Source of the DNA: Actinobacteria bacterium UBA959
GTDB lineage: Bacteria; Actinomycetota; Actinomycetes; S36-B12; UBA5976
Reading direction: 5' to 3'
DNA length: 15,131 nucleotides
Assembly (NCBI GenBank): GCA_002293025.1
Contig: DBCL01000012.1
Location: 122,059-137,189, forward strand
The position numbers and the translations under genes were made by a program. Of the stretch, positions 6,768 through 14,826 are shown one piece after another. The notes under the pieces were generated by a model. It was given only the letters and a program-made list of their open reading frames with translations, had not been told where the DNA came from and ran no database searches. The stretch's first letter is position 1. The number at the start of each line of letters is the position of its first letter.

Positions 6768-7820
6768 ATGAAAACTAAACCAACACTTGCAGTTGTAGGG
6801 GCAACAGGTGCCGTGGGCACTGTGATGCTGGATATTTTGACTAATCGCGAAGATGTGTGGGGCGAGATTAGGCTGATTGCATCTGCTCGAAGTGCTGGTA
6901 AGCAACTTATGGTTCGTGGTCGTTTGGAAACAGTTATTGAGTTAACGACAGAATCTTTTGAAGATGTAGATGTTGCGATGTTTGACGTTCCAGATGAAGT
7001 TTCAGCTATCTGGGCTCCAATTGCTGCCAGTAAAGGTGCTATTGCGGTTGATAACTCTGGAGCGTTTCGAATGGATCCTGAAGTTCCATTAGTCGTACCT
7101 GAAGTCAATGCCGACCAGGTTAAGAATCGTCCTAAGGGCATTATCAGCAATCCAAATTGCACAACTTTGTCAATGATCGTAGTTATTGGTGCTTTACATC
7201 AAAAATACGGGGTCGAAGAATTAGTAGTTTCTTCTTATCAAGCAGCATCAGGTGCTGGCCAATCGGGAATTGATTCCTTGCGTGAACAGATGCAACTTGT
7301 CGCTGGCACTGAAGTTGGCTCTGTTGCTGGTGACCACAAAAATGTAATTAAAGATCATGGGCCATTCCCGGCATCACTTGCTTTGAATGTTATTCCATGG
7401 GCTGGCAGCCTGAAAGAAGATGGCTACACATCTGAAGAGTTAAAGGTAAGAAAAGAATCTCAGAAAATCTTGGGGTTGCCAAACTTAAAGGTAATCGCCA
7501 CTTGTGTTCGTGTGCCAGTAATTACAACTCACAGCTTGACAGTAGTTGCTAGGTTCAAAAATAAGATTGATATTGATGCAGCTCGTGACCTATTGCGTAA
7601 AAGCCCCGGAGTAACAGTGTTAGATGACCCTAGCAATAAAGTCTTTCCAACCCCTGCAGATGTAGTGGGTACTGACGACACTTGGGTTGGCAGACTTCGC
7701 GCAAGCATGGATGATGAAAACACTCTCACATTTTTTGTTTGTGGAGACAACTTAAGAAAAGGTGCTGCATTAAACACAGCACAGATTGCTGAAGTTGTAG
7801 CTAAAGAATTTAAGTTTTAG
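6768..7820 (+). CDS. asd: Aspartate-semialdehyde dehydrogenase
   Basis: Reduces aspartyl phosphate with NADPH to aspartate semialdehyde, the step after LysC. 350 residues. Seen: NADP-binding GATGAVG at 11-17, VDNSGAFRMDPEVPLVVPEVN, catalytic cysteine C131 in SNPNCTT, SSYQAASGAGQSG, and the CVRVPVITTHSLTV segment that carries the active-site histidine. The usual family text is SYQAVSG; Ala replaces Val here, a mild change. The ATG follows the lysC stop with no gap, so the two are translationally coupled in a lysC-asd operon. Its TAG stop overlaps the stop of the convergent membrane-protein gene by 4 bp. Confidence 0.96.
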   Translation: MKTKPTLAVVGATGAVGTVMLDILTNREDVWGEIRLIASARSAGKQLMVRGRLETVIELTTESFEDVDVAMFDVPDEVSAIWAPIAASKGAIAVDNSGAFRMDPEVPLVVPEVNADQVKNRPKGIISNPNCTTLSMIVVIGALHQKYGVEELVVSSYQAASGAGQSGIDSLREQMQLVAGTEVGSVAGDHKNVIKDHGPFPASLALNVIPWAGSLKEDGYTSEELKVRKESQKILGLPNLKVIATCVRVPVITTHSLTVVARFKNKIDIDAARDLLRKSPGVTVLDDPSNKVFPTPADVVGTDDTWVGRLRASMDDENTLTFFVCGDNLRKGAALNTAQIAEVVAKEFKF

Positions 7821-8371
7821 TTAGTAATAGCGTTGTAACTTGCAGGTCTTGCTGCATCTACAAACTTTTGCGCAACTGCAACTGCGGTTTCAGCATCATC
7901 AACAGTAATGACGAATGATTTGCCATTATTTTTAATGATTCTTATTGCAGGCCCAGATCTAATGATGTGACCCCAGCCAATCTTTGGCATCCACCGCAAT
8001 CCCCATCCATACAAATATCCTCGAGCATGGAATAACTCGACATCTTGAATTTGATGCCAGCGATATTTTCTTAATGCTCGCCGGTGAAGTCTGGGCTGCC
8101 AAGCAATGTAGTCACCATCAATTACAACCCGAACTGATGACAAAACTATTACAGCGACCAATACCTGTGATGCCAAAATTAAGGTAATGCCACCACCAAT
8201 AGAGTCGGTTGTGCTTAAGTTCAAGAAACTTGGGTTAACTAGAAACAGCACGCCCACTGCCAGTGAGGTCAGTATCAGCAAGTTTCCCACGAGGAATTGC
8301 CATGTCGAGCTGGCCGTTCCTTCCCAGTAGTTGACTGCCGCTGGTCTGCGGACGGCTCCGTGCTGACCCAT
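7817..8371 (-). CDS. Two-helix membrane protein with PH-like cytoplasmic domain
   Basis: Unnamed protein of 184 residues. After a short polar N-terminus there are two hydrophobic segments at about 25-45 and 60-80, forming a hairpin in the membrane. The rest, from VRVVIDGDYIAWQPRLHRRALRKYRWHQIQDVELF onward, looks like the beta-rich PH-like domains of small actinobacterial membrane proteins; GWGLRWMPKIGWGHIIRSGPAIRI and FVITVDDAETAVAVAQKFVDA are typical of that group in my memory. Function is unknown. The ATG at 8371 has AGGAG (8376-8380) four bases upstream, and TAGACT (8399-8404) is a possible -10. It diverges from serS and converges on asd with a 4-bp overlap. Confidence 0.72.
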   Translation of the reverse strand: MGQHGAVRRPAAVNYWEGTASSTWQFLVGNLLILTSLAVGVLFLVNPSFLNLSTTDSIGGGITLILASQVLVAVIVLSSVRVVIDGDYIAWQPRLHRRALRKYRWHQIQDVELFHARGYLYGWGLRWMPKIGWGHIIRSGPAIRIIKNNGKSFVITVDDAETAVAVAQKFVDAARPASYNAITN

Positions 8372-8450
8372 GATGCTCCTAATATTGATGTTGGCAGGAG
8401 TCTAAACCCGCAACCTTTTGTACTTGTTTAGAAACAGAGATCTAACCAAC

Positions 8451-8462
8451 TACGCTTCCGCT
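8451..8462 (+). promoter_or_regulatory. Putative leaderless promoter -10 of serS
   Basis: TACGCT (8451-8456) ends 6 nt before the GTG at 8463; TTAGAA (8428-8433) stands 17 bp upstream as a weak -35. There is no Shine-Dalgarno site. This spacing supports the GTG at 8463 as start and first transcribed base. Confidence 0.4.
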
Positions 8463-9773
8463 GTGCTTGATCCTAAATTACTACGCGAAACCCCAGATCT
8501 GGTTAAAGCATCCCAGAAAGCTCGCGGGGCAGATGAATCTATGGTTGACGCCTGGATTGCAGCAGACTCTCGTTGGCGAGAGCTCAATGCCGCTTATGAC
8601 ACCAAGCGAGCTGAGCAGAAGAATTTAAGCAAAGAGATTGGGCCTCTCCAAGGAAAAGCAAAAAGTGGAGACGAATCAGTTACTGCCCAGCTTGAAGAAT
8701 TAATGAAAAATGCCAGCAGGATGGCTGATGACCTCACTAAGACAGCTGAGGCTAGAGATAAAGCAGAAGCTGAGGCTGCTCAGATAATGAGTGGCTTTGC
8801 CAATATTGTTGATGTAGTAACACCAGTTGGTGGTGAAGAAGATTTCAAAATAATTGAAACAGTTGGCAAACCTAAAGACTTTAAGTCTTTAGGTTTTCAA
8901 CCAAAAGACCATATTGAGTTAGGTCAGATACTAGGTGCCATTGATATCGAACGCGGAGCTAAAGTTTCGGGTTCTCGCTTTTACTACTTAACCGGACCTG
9001 GAGCACTTCTTGAATTGGCCCTAGTTCGAATGGCAATGGAGTTTGCGACCAAAGCAGGCTTCACTCCAGTTCTGCCACCATCTTTAGTTCGCCCACAAGC
9101 CATGGAAGGAACTGGTTTTCTGGGTCAAGCAGCAGTGGATGTTTATCACCTGCCCGCAGATGATTTGTATTTAGTTGGAACTAGTGAAGTGCCACTGGCA
9201 GCATTTCATATGGATGAAATTCTAGAAGCAAAACAACTACCTTTAAGATACGCCGGGTTTTCACCTTGCTTTAGAAGAGAAGCAGGATCTCACGGCAAAG
9301 ACACTAAAGGCATTATGCGAGTGCATTGGTTCGATAAAGTTGAGATGTTCTCGTTTTGTAATTTAAATGATGCTGCAGCCGAGCATCAACGTATTTTAGA
9401 ATTAGAGAAAGAATTTTTAAAAGCACTGGAATTGCCATTTAGAGTATTAGACATTGCGACAGGTGATCTTGGCTCAAGTGCTATTCGAAAATTTGATTGT
9501 GAAGCCTGGATTCCAAGCCAAAATACTTATCGTGAAGTTACCTCAACCAGTAATTGCACAACATATCAATCACGTCGACTTCGAATTAGATCTAAGTCAA
9601 GCGAGAGTACTGAGTTTGTAGCAACACTAAATGGCACTTTGATGGCCTCAACTAGAACGATTGTGGCTATTTTAGAAAACCATCAGCAAGCTGATGGTTC
9701 AGTAGTTGTACCGAAAGCGTTAGTTCCATACTTAGGATTGGAAGTTATCAAACCATTAGCTAATAACGCATGA
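8463..9773 (+). CDS. serS: Seryl-tRNA synthetase
   Basis: Charges tRNA-Ser with serine. 436 residues from GTG 8463 (VLDPKLLRETPDLVKASQKARG), which matches the family N-terminus. The frame stays open to a TTG at 8418, adding 15 residues, but that extension has no family resemblance. The N-terminal coiled-coil arm that grips the tRNA variable arm spans about 25-105 (charged, Lys/Glu-rich). The class II catalytic core shows the TSEVPLAAFH serine-site segment, motif 2 FRREAGSHGKDTKGIMRVHWF at about 270-290, and motif 3 TLNGTLMASTRTIVAILENHQQ with R398. Both tRNA-Ser substrates seen in this window are encoded 5 kb upstream. Stop and the next start overlap as ATGA. Confidence 0.96.
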   Translation: MLDPKLLRETPDLVKASQKARGADESMVDAWIAADSRWRELNAAYDTKRAEQKNLSKEIGPLQGKAKSGDESVTAQLEELMKNASRMADDLTKTAEARDKAEAEAAQIMSGFANIVDVVTPVGGEEDFKIIETVGKPKDFKSLGFQPKDHIELGQILGAIDIERGAKVSGSRFYYLTGPGALLELALVRMAMEFATKAGFTPVLPPSLVRPQAMEGTGFLGQAAVDVYHLPADDLYLVGTSEVPLAAFHMDEILEAKQLPLRYAGFSPCFRREAGSHGKDTKGIMRVHWFDKVEMFSFCNLNDAAAEHQRILELEKEFLKALELPFRVLDIATGDLGSSAIRKFDCEAWIPSQNTYREVTSTSNCTTYQSRRLRIRSKSSESTEFVATLNGTLMASTRTIVAILENHQQADGSVVVPKALVPYLGLEVIKPLANNA

Positions 9774-10615
9774 CTTTAAAGTTATTTGCGACAGATCTAG
9801 ATGGCACGCTCTTAAGAAAAGACCACTCGGTTAGTGATTTCACTCGCAATACTTTTGATTTGGCTAAAAAATCTGGAGTTGAAGTTATCTTTGCTACTGG
9901 CCGCCCAACACGTTGGCTACCAACAGTAATTAAAGAAACCAGACATCAGGGGTTGATTATTGGTGGTAACGGCACACTTTTAGTGGATGCCCACAAAATG
10001 GAAGTTCTACACATTGATGCCCTCGACAATGCAGCTGCTCGAGAAGTTGTTAACTACATGCGATCAAATATCCCAGATGTTATGTTTGCAATTGAAGTTT
10101 TAGAAGAAGGTGATCGCAAGTGGGATCCTGAATATGGGTACCACCGCGAACCTGGATTTGAAGAGCGTCTGCCCGACCCAAATAATGCAGATCGAAGAAG
10201 TATTGAAGAATGGTTGGATCTACAAGAGCCAATAGTTAAGTTACTAGCTCGAGTTAAGAAACCAACAATGGATGTTGACACTCAAATTGATTTGATAAAA
10301 CATGATTTAGTTGATCTTGCTGAAATTACTACTACTGGCTCTTCTGACTTCTTGTTGGAATTAAGCCCAGTTGGAGTTAATAAGGGCTCTGCTTTAGCGC
10401 GCTTAGCAATTCAAAAGCGGTTATCTGCTTTGGAAATTGCCGCTGTTGGAGATATGCCAAACGATCTTTCTATGATCAGTTTTGCTGGTTATTCAGCAGC
10501 GATCGAAGGTGGGCACCCTCAAGTGGTGGCATTAGCTGATCGAGTAATTCCAGGACCAACCTATGACGGGGTTGCTACCTGGCTCAGCGAGATTGCAAAC
10601 CTGGGAGCAGAATAA
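9770..10615 (+). CDS. HAD-superfamily (Cof-type, IIB) phosphatase
   Basis: 281-residue soluble hydrolase of the Cof/HAD-IIB group, which dephosphorylates sugar phosphates, nucleotides or flavin precursors; the substrate here cannot be told. Motif I is DLDGTL with the nucleophile D9 and general acid D11, motif II is in FATGRP, motif III is the lysine of GVNKGSALARLA, and motif IV is GDMPNDLSM at 227-235. The insert between motifs II and III is the variable C2 cap. The ATG overlaps the serS stop by 4 bp, so it is translationally coupled; serS-HAD pairs are known in actinobacteria. Confidence 0.88.
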   Translation: MTLKLFATDLDGTLLRKDHSVSDFTRNTFDLAKKSGVEVIFATGRPTRWLPTVIKETRHQGLIIGGNGTLLVDAHKMEVLHIDALDNAAAREVVNYMRSNIPDVMFAIEVLEEGDRKWDPEYGYHREPGFEERLPDPNNADRRSIEEWLDLQEPIVKLLARVKKPTMDVDTQIDLIKHDLVDLAEITTTGSSDFLLELSPVGVNKGSALARLAIQKRLSALEIAAVGDMPNDLSMISFAGYSAAIEGGHPQVVALADRVIPGPTYDGVATWLSEIANLGAE

Positions 10616-10634
10616 GCCCATAAAGGGAGATCTG

Positions 10635-10850
10635 ATGAGCTTAATTAATATCAATATTGCAGGTATGACATGTGGGCATTGTGAATCAGCGGTCACTAAC
10701 GCTTTATCCGAAATAGTTGGGGTGAAAGTAATTGAAGTTAGTTCTGCGGCTGGTAAAGCTGTAATTGAGCAGGATTCAAGCGTCCAGCAGTCTCAAATTG
10801 CTTCAGCCATTGATGATGCTGGATATGAACTTATTTCTATTTCGGCTTAA
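10635..10850 (+). CDS. copZ: Copper chaperone, heavy-metal-associated domain protein
   Basis: 71-residue stand-alone HMA domain: beta-alpha-beta-beta-alpha-beta with the metal-binding GMTCGHC loop (C13, C16). CopZ-type proteins carry Cu(I) in the cytosol and hand it to CopA. Start is set by AAGGGAG (10623-10629) five bases before the ATG at 10635; the frame is open further upstream to 10563 but that part overlaps the HAD gene and has no HMA features. It is 19 bp after the HAD stop and 4 bp before copA. No CsoR or CueR-like operator is visible in the short gap. Confidence 0.93.
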   Translation: MSLININIAGMTCGHCESAVTNALSEIVGVKVIEVSSAAGKAVIEQDSSVQQSQIASAIDDAGYELISISA

Positions 10851-10854
10851 TTAA

Positions 10855-13023
10855 ATGACTAGCGATTTAATCACTGACAAAGAATTTGAATTAGCGATTG
10901 AAGGAATGACCTGCACAGCATGTGCAGGTAGAGTTGAACGACAACTTAATAAGGTTAGTGGCGTTAAATCTTATGTTGATTTTGCAACCGAGACCGCTCA
11001 CTTGAGTTTAACTAAACCTGTTGCCTTAGAAGAAATTTTTCAAGTAGTTTCTAAAGCTGGATATTCAGCTACCACAAATCCAACTCATCTAGTTGGAGCG
11101 TCAAAACTCAATAAGAAACTATTTGTCTCAGTAGTTTTAAGTTTCTTAGTGGCAAGTTTGAGCATGATTGCTGCCTTGCAGTTTGATTACTGGCAATGGG
11201 TAACTTTGATATTGTCAATCCCAGTAGTTTTTTGGGGATCTGCCCCTTTTCATCAAGCTGCCTACAAAAATCTTAAACACAAAACCACCACTATGGATAC
11301 GTTGGTATCTCTTGGCGTCTTAGTCAGTTTTAGTTGGAGTGCTTATCAAGTGCTTTTTGGTGGCGCGGGTGCTGCAAGTTATCGCATGATGTTTAGTTGG
11401 TTATCTCATAGTGGAATGGTTGAGTTGTATTTTGAGGTGGCAACTGTGGTGCCAACTGTTGTGCTCATTGGCCGCTGGCTAGAGCTTAGAACACGAAGGT
11501 CGGCGACTGACTCTGTTAAAGCATTATTGGCAACTGTCCCAGAAAACTCAATAATCAAAGTAGCTGGGGTGGAAACAGAGGTAAAGACAGCTAGCATCAA
11601 GCAATCTGATCTAGTTGTTGTGCGACTTGGTGAACGAATTCCGGTCGATGGCGTAATTCAATCTGGAACCAGTTCTATTGACGCGTCTGTTATCACCGGT
11701 GAATCAATTCCACAGGAAGTAGAAATTGGTTCATTAGTTAGTGCTGGCAGCGTGAATTTGTCTGGAATATTGATTATTTCTGCGACAACTCCTGGTAATG
11801 CCAGTCGGATCTCTTTGATTGCCTCTTTGGTTAGAGAAGCAACTTCTTCCAAAGCCAAAATTGCCAATCTCACTGATTCAATTTCCAGAATTTTTGTGCC
11901 TTTTATTATCTTATTAGCACTATTTACCTACCTTGCTTGGTTTTTCATTGGAGACGATCCAAATCAAGCACTAACTGCTGCTGTGGCTGTGTTAGTTATT
12001 GCCTGCCCATGTGCGCTTGGAATTGCAGTTCCAATCAGTTTGATCATGGCTGCTTCAGTTGGTGCAAAAGCTGGAGCAGTAATTCGAAATCCAGACACTT
12101 TAAGTCTGCTCTCTAAGATTGACACAGTGGTTTTGGATAAAACCGGAACACTGACAAGTAATCAAATGAGTGTTACAGATGTTGTGGCTATTGGTGTGAA
12201 TGATCCAAGTGAGGTACTAGCTCGCGCTGCTGCCGTTGAAAAAGGTTCACTGCATCCAATAGCTCAAGCAATTGCTAAAGCTGATAATCAGTTAACAGCC
12301 AGCAAAATTCGAGAAGAAGTCTCTGTTGGGGTATTTGGTGAAATTAATGGTCTAGAAGTTTTTGTAGTTAACCCAGATAAGTCTCCAATCCAATTAAGTG
12401 CTGAATTGCAATCAGGCGTTACTAATCTTCGCAAATCTGGGGTGGTAGTAATTGTTGGTTGGGGTGGTTATGTAACTGGATTAATCGTGGTTGCAGACAC
12501 GGTTAGACCGACATCAGCAGTGGCTGTTGCAAAACTTCATAAACTTGGTATCAAGACATTATTGCTCTCAGGTGACTTTGCTCAATCTGTAGAAATTATT
12601 GCTAAATCAACTGGGGTGCAGGCGTCAAAGTCTGGAGTTAGTCCCGAACAAAAATACGCAGAGATTGTTGAGTTAAAGAAGTCTGGTGTGGTAGCCATGG
12701 TTGGTGATGGTTTAAATGACACGGCCGCTTTAGCCCAAGCAGATGTAGGTATTTCCATGGGCACTGGCACTCATGCAGCCCAATCAGCAGCAGCTATAAC
12801 CATCATTGGTGATGACCCTGAATTGATTCCGTATGCAATTAGATTGGGCCGAAGAACTAAACGCACAATTGAGCAAAATTTATTCTGGGCATTTATTTAC
12901 AACATTGTTTTAATTCCAGTTGCTGCCTTAGGTTTACTCAACCCGCTATTGGCTGGAACTGCTATGGCTTTTTCTAGTATTACCGTAGTTCTAAATTCAT
13001 TGCGAATGCGTCGATTTAGTTAG
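10855..13023 (+). CDS. copA: Copper-exporting P-type ATPase
   Basis: P1B-type ATPase in the cytoplasmic membrane that pumps Cu(I) out. 722 residues. One N-terminal HMA domain (about 10-75) with GMTCTAC, C20 and C23. Membrane helices begin near residue 80. Further motifs: actuator TGES at 281-284, the CPC metal site C384-P-C386, phosphorylation site D428 in DKTGTLT, H467-P468 in the ATP-binding domain, GDGLND at 617-622, and in the last two helices YN (AFIYNIV) and MAFSSITVVLNSLRM, which mark the Cu(I) subgroup P1B-1. Silver transport is also possible. No Shine-Dalgarno site is evident; copZ ends 4 bp upstream. Its TAG overlaps the convergent pheA stop by 4 bp. Confidence 0.95.
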   Translation: MTSDLITDKEFELAIEGMTCTACAGRVERQLNKVSGVKSYVDFATETAHLSLTKPVALEEIFQVVSKAGYSATTNPTHLVGASKLNKKLFVSVVLSFLVASLSMIAALQFDYWQWVTLILSIPVVFWGSAPFHQAAYKNLKHKTTTMDTLVSLGVLVSFSWSAYQVLFGGAGAASYRMMFSWLSHSGMVELYFEVATVVPTVVLIGRWLELRTRRSATDSVKALLATVPENSIIKVAGVETEVKTASIKQSDLVVVRLGERIPVDGVIQSGTSSIDASVITGESIPQEVEIGSLVSAGSVNLSGILIISATTPGNASRISLIASLVREATSSKAKIANLTDSISRIFVPFIILLALFTYLAWFFIGDDPNQALTAAVAVLVIACPCALGIAVPISLIMAASVGAKAGAVIRNPDTLSLLSKIDTVVLDKTGTLTSNQMSVTDVVAIGVNDPSEVLARAAAVEKGSLHPIAQAIAKADNQLTASKIREEVSVGVFGEINGLEVFVVNPDKSPIQLSAELQSGVTNLRKSGVVVIVGWGGYVTGLIVVADTVRPTSAVAVAKLHKLGIKTLLLSGDFAQSVEIIAKSTGVQASKSGVSPEQKYAEIVELKKSGVVAMVGDGLNDTAALAQADVGISMGTGTHAAQSAAAITIIGDDPELIPYAIRLGRRTKRTIEQNLFWAFIYNIVLIPVAALGLLNPLLAGTAMAFSSITVVLNSLRMRRFS

Positions 13024-13937
13024 TGCAATCCTTTACGAATTCGTTCCAACCAATTAACCGCTTCTAGGTGATCGTGCTCGGTTGAGCCCTGTTTCATTTT
13101 GGTGGTTACTTTTTCATATCTTGGATAACTGCCCAAGAACCGCACATCTGCACAAACTCGATGTAGCCCCATTAAGGCTTCTCCAACTCGAGCTTCATTG
13201 ATGTGACCAATAATGTCTACGGAGAAGGTGTAATCTCCTAGAGACTTCTTTGTTGGTCTAGATTCAATTCTGGATAGATCAACACCGCGCACTGCAAATT
13301 CTGTAAGTATTTCTAGCAGTGCGCCTGGATGGTTGTCTCGCATGTAAAGAACTAAGGATGTCTTGTCAGAACCAGTAACTTCAGAAAGCTTTCCAGGTTT
13401 GGTAACGAGCACAAATCTGGTGGTTGCTTCGCGATTATCGCCAATATCATCTACCAAGATCTTTAAATTGTGAATTTCAGCTGCACGAGCAGATGCAATA
13501 ACTGCATCAGTATTGCTAGTTCCCTTTTGTAGAGAACTCGCAGCCTCTGCAGTTGATGCCGCTGGCAAGATGTTTGCAGCTGGCAGGTGTGAAGCTAGCC
13601 AGCCTCGACATTGTGCTTGAGCATGTGGATGGGTAGACACTTGACGAATCTCATCCAACTGAAGTTGTTGTTTTACTAATAATGCAAACCTCACTGGTAG
13701 CACAATTTCTTTAGATATAACTAACGAGTCGCCTTCAGCCAAAGCATCTAAGGTGGCTGACACTGAACCTTCGACTGAGTTCTCAATTGGAACCACTGCT
13801 CCAGATACACGCTCGCGACGAACTGCATCTAAAGCAGAATCTACGGTTGAATATGGATAGAGAGTTTCCTGGTTAGCAACCGCGAGCGCCGCTGACTCAG
13901 AAAAGGTCCCTTGTGGACCCAAGTAAGCAAGCGACAT
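13020..13937 (-). CDS. pheA: Prephenate dehydratase
   Basis: Decarboxylates and dehydrates prephenate to phenylpyruvate in phenylalanine synthesis. 305 residues, monofunctional (no chorismate mutase domain), the actinobacterial form. The N-terminal catalytic part starts SLAYLGPQGTFSE, has VPIENSVEGSV at 49-59 and the catalytic T173-R174-F175. The C-terminal ACT domain carries GALL (205-208) and ESRP (225-228), the phenylalanine-binding motifs, so feedback inhibition by Phe is expected. The ATG at 13937 is preceded by TAGGGGGA, six bases away. A TACGCT -10-like box at 13963-13968 would give a short leader. It lies 62 bp after the GDPD gene on the same strand. Confidence 0.95.
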   Translation of the reverse strand: MSLAYLGPQGTFSESAALAVANQETLYPYSTVDSALDAVRRERVSGAVVPIENSVEGSVSATLDALAEGDSLVISKEIVLPVRFALLVKQQLQLDEIRQVSTHPHAQAQCRGWLASHLPAANILPAASTAEAASSLQKGTSNTDAVIASARAAEIHNLKILVDDIGDNREATTRFVLVTKPGKLSEVTGSDKTSLVLYMRDNHPGALLEILTEFAVRGVDLSRIESRPTKKSLGDYTFSVDIIGHINEARVGEALMGLHRVCADVRFLGSYPRYEKVTTKMKQGSTEHDHLEAVNWLERIRKGLH

Positions 13938-13968
13938 CTAAATCCCCCTATTAAGTGGCGCAAGCGTA
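13938..13968 (-). promoter_or_regulatory. Putative promoter -10 and ribosome site of pheA
   Basis: On the minus strand TACGCT (13963-13968) is identical to the box in front of serS. Transcription starting 6-7 nt later would give a leader of about 18 nt that includes the GGGGGA ribosome site (13943-13948). So pheA may be transcribed separately from the upstream GDPD gene. Confidence 0.35.
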
Positions 13969-13999
13969 CTGATCTCAATGCTCATGGCTGGCGCAGACC

Positions 14000-14788
14000 T
14001 CAACTGCCCACAATCCAAGAACGTATCTGCCCTGGATCATTGCTGATAATTACATCTACTTTGTAACGCAGACACAGATCTAGATCAGCCTTCTCGTCTA
14101 CTGTCCATACGAATACTTGGTAGCCATTAGATCTTGCTTCCTCCACTACCTCGGGATTATTTCGAATAACTTCTAACCCAATTCCCCAAGCATTAACTTG
14201 AGCCAACTTAGAGATCTGCTTTATCCCAGGAATTTTCTGACCAATCAATAAGACTGTGTAAAGATTCTTACTTAACCTTCGAGCTCGAATTAAAGCTGGA
14301 ATAGAAAAAGACATCAAGGCAGCTCTTGGTGTGTTTGGGTCTGAATTAATCAGATGATATTTGTTTAGCGCTTCAATAGCCTTAGCTTCTAATTTAGATC
14401 CACTTTCAGAGAAGTGTTTGGTTTCTACCAACATAATTGAAGACTTTAGATTAGATACAAATTCGAATAATTTCTCCGCAGTCAATAAACGAGTCCAGTT
14501 TTCATCACTCTTGGGGTTTGGTCCAAACCAAGAACCAAAATCAAGTTCTTCCAATTCAGTAATTGTTTTATTGCCTAATCTGCCAAATCCATTACTGGTG
14601 CGAGTCATCGCCCCATCATGAAAACACACCGGGACTAAATCTTTACTGAGTCTTAGGTCACACTCAAATCCATCAGCTTGATCAACTACAGCCAGCTGAT
14701 ATGCCGACAAAGTGTGCTCTGGAGCATGTTTGGATGCGCCGCGGTGTGCAATCACAAGCGGTCTGTTCTTGCCCAAAAAATTCTGCAT
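14000..14788 (-). CDS. Glycerophosphodiester phosphodiesterase
   Basis: Hydrolyses glycerophosphodiesters from phospholipid breakdown to sn-glycerol 3-phosphate and an alcohol. 262 residues, GDPD TIM-barrel family. Active-site residues are visible: H15-R16 in IAHRGASKHAPEHT, E24, E42 and D44 in FECDLRLSKD (metal ligands), and H57 in CFHDG. The C-terminus has VFVWTVDEKADLDLCLRYKVDVIISNDPGQI, typical of the family end. There is no signal peptide, so a cytosolic enzyme. The ATG at 14788 lacks a Shine-Dalgarno site and sits 6 nt after a GATAAT box, suggesting a leaderless transcript. It diverges from the CoA-transferase-like gene across 38 bp. Confidence 0.92.
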   Translation of the reverse strand: MQNFLGKNRPLVIAHRGASKHAPEHTLSAYQLAVVDQADGFECDLRLSKDLVPVCFHDGAMTRTSNGFGRLGNKTITELEELDFGSWFGPNPKSDENWTRLLTAEKLFEFVSNLKSSIMLVETKHFSESGSKLEAKAIEALNKYHLINSDPNTPRAALMSFSIPALIRARRLSKNLYTVLLIGQKIPGIKQISKLAQVNAWGIGLEVIRNNPEVVEEARSNGYQVFVWTVDEKADLDLCLRYKVDVIISNDPGQIRSWIVGS

Positions 14789-14826
14789 GGTGAAATTATC
14801 TGCTAAATCAGTGGGATAATCAGCCT
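14789..14826. promoter_or_regulatory. Back-to-back leaderless promoters
   Basis: This 38-bp gap separates two divergent ATG codons. Each ATG is preceded, after exactly 6 nt, by GATAAT: 14795-14800 on the minus strand and 14815-14820 on the plus strand. Neither gene has a Shine-Dalgarno site. Each -35 would lie over or near the opposite -10, so the two promoters probably interfere. Confidence 0.5.

Noticed and set aside
8418..8462. 15-residue N-terminal extension of SerS from TTG 8418
   Set aside because: The extension has no resemblance to SerS, and it contains the likely promoter; the family N-terminus begins at GTG 8463.
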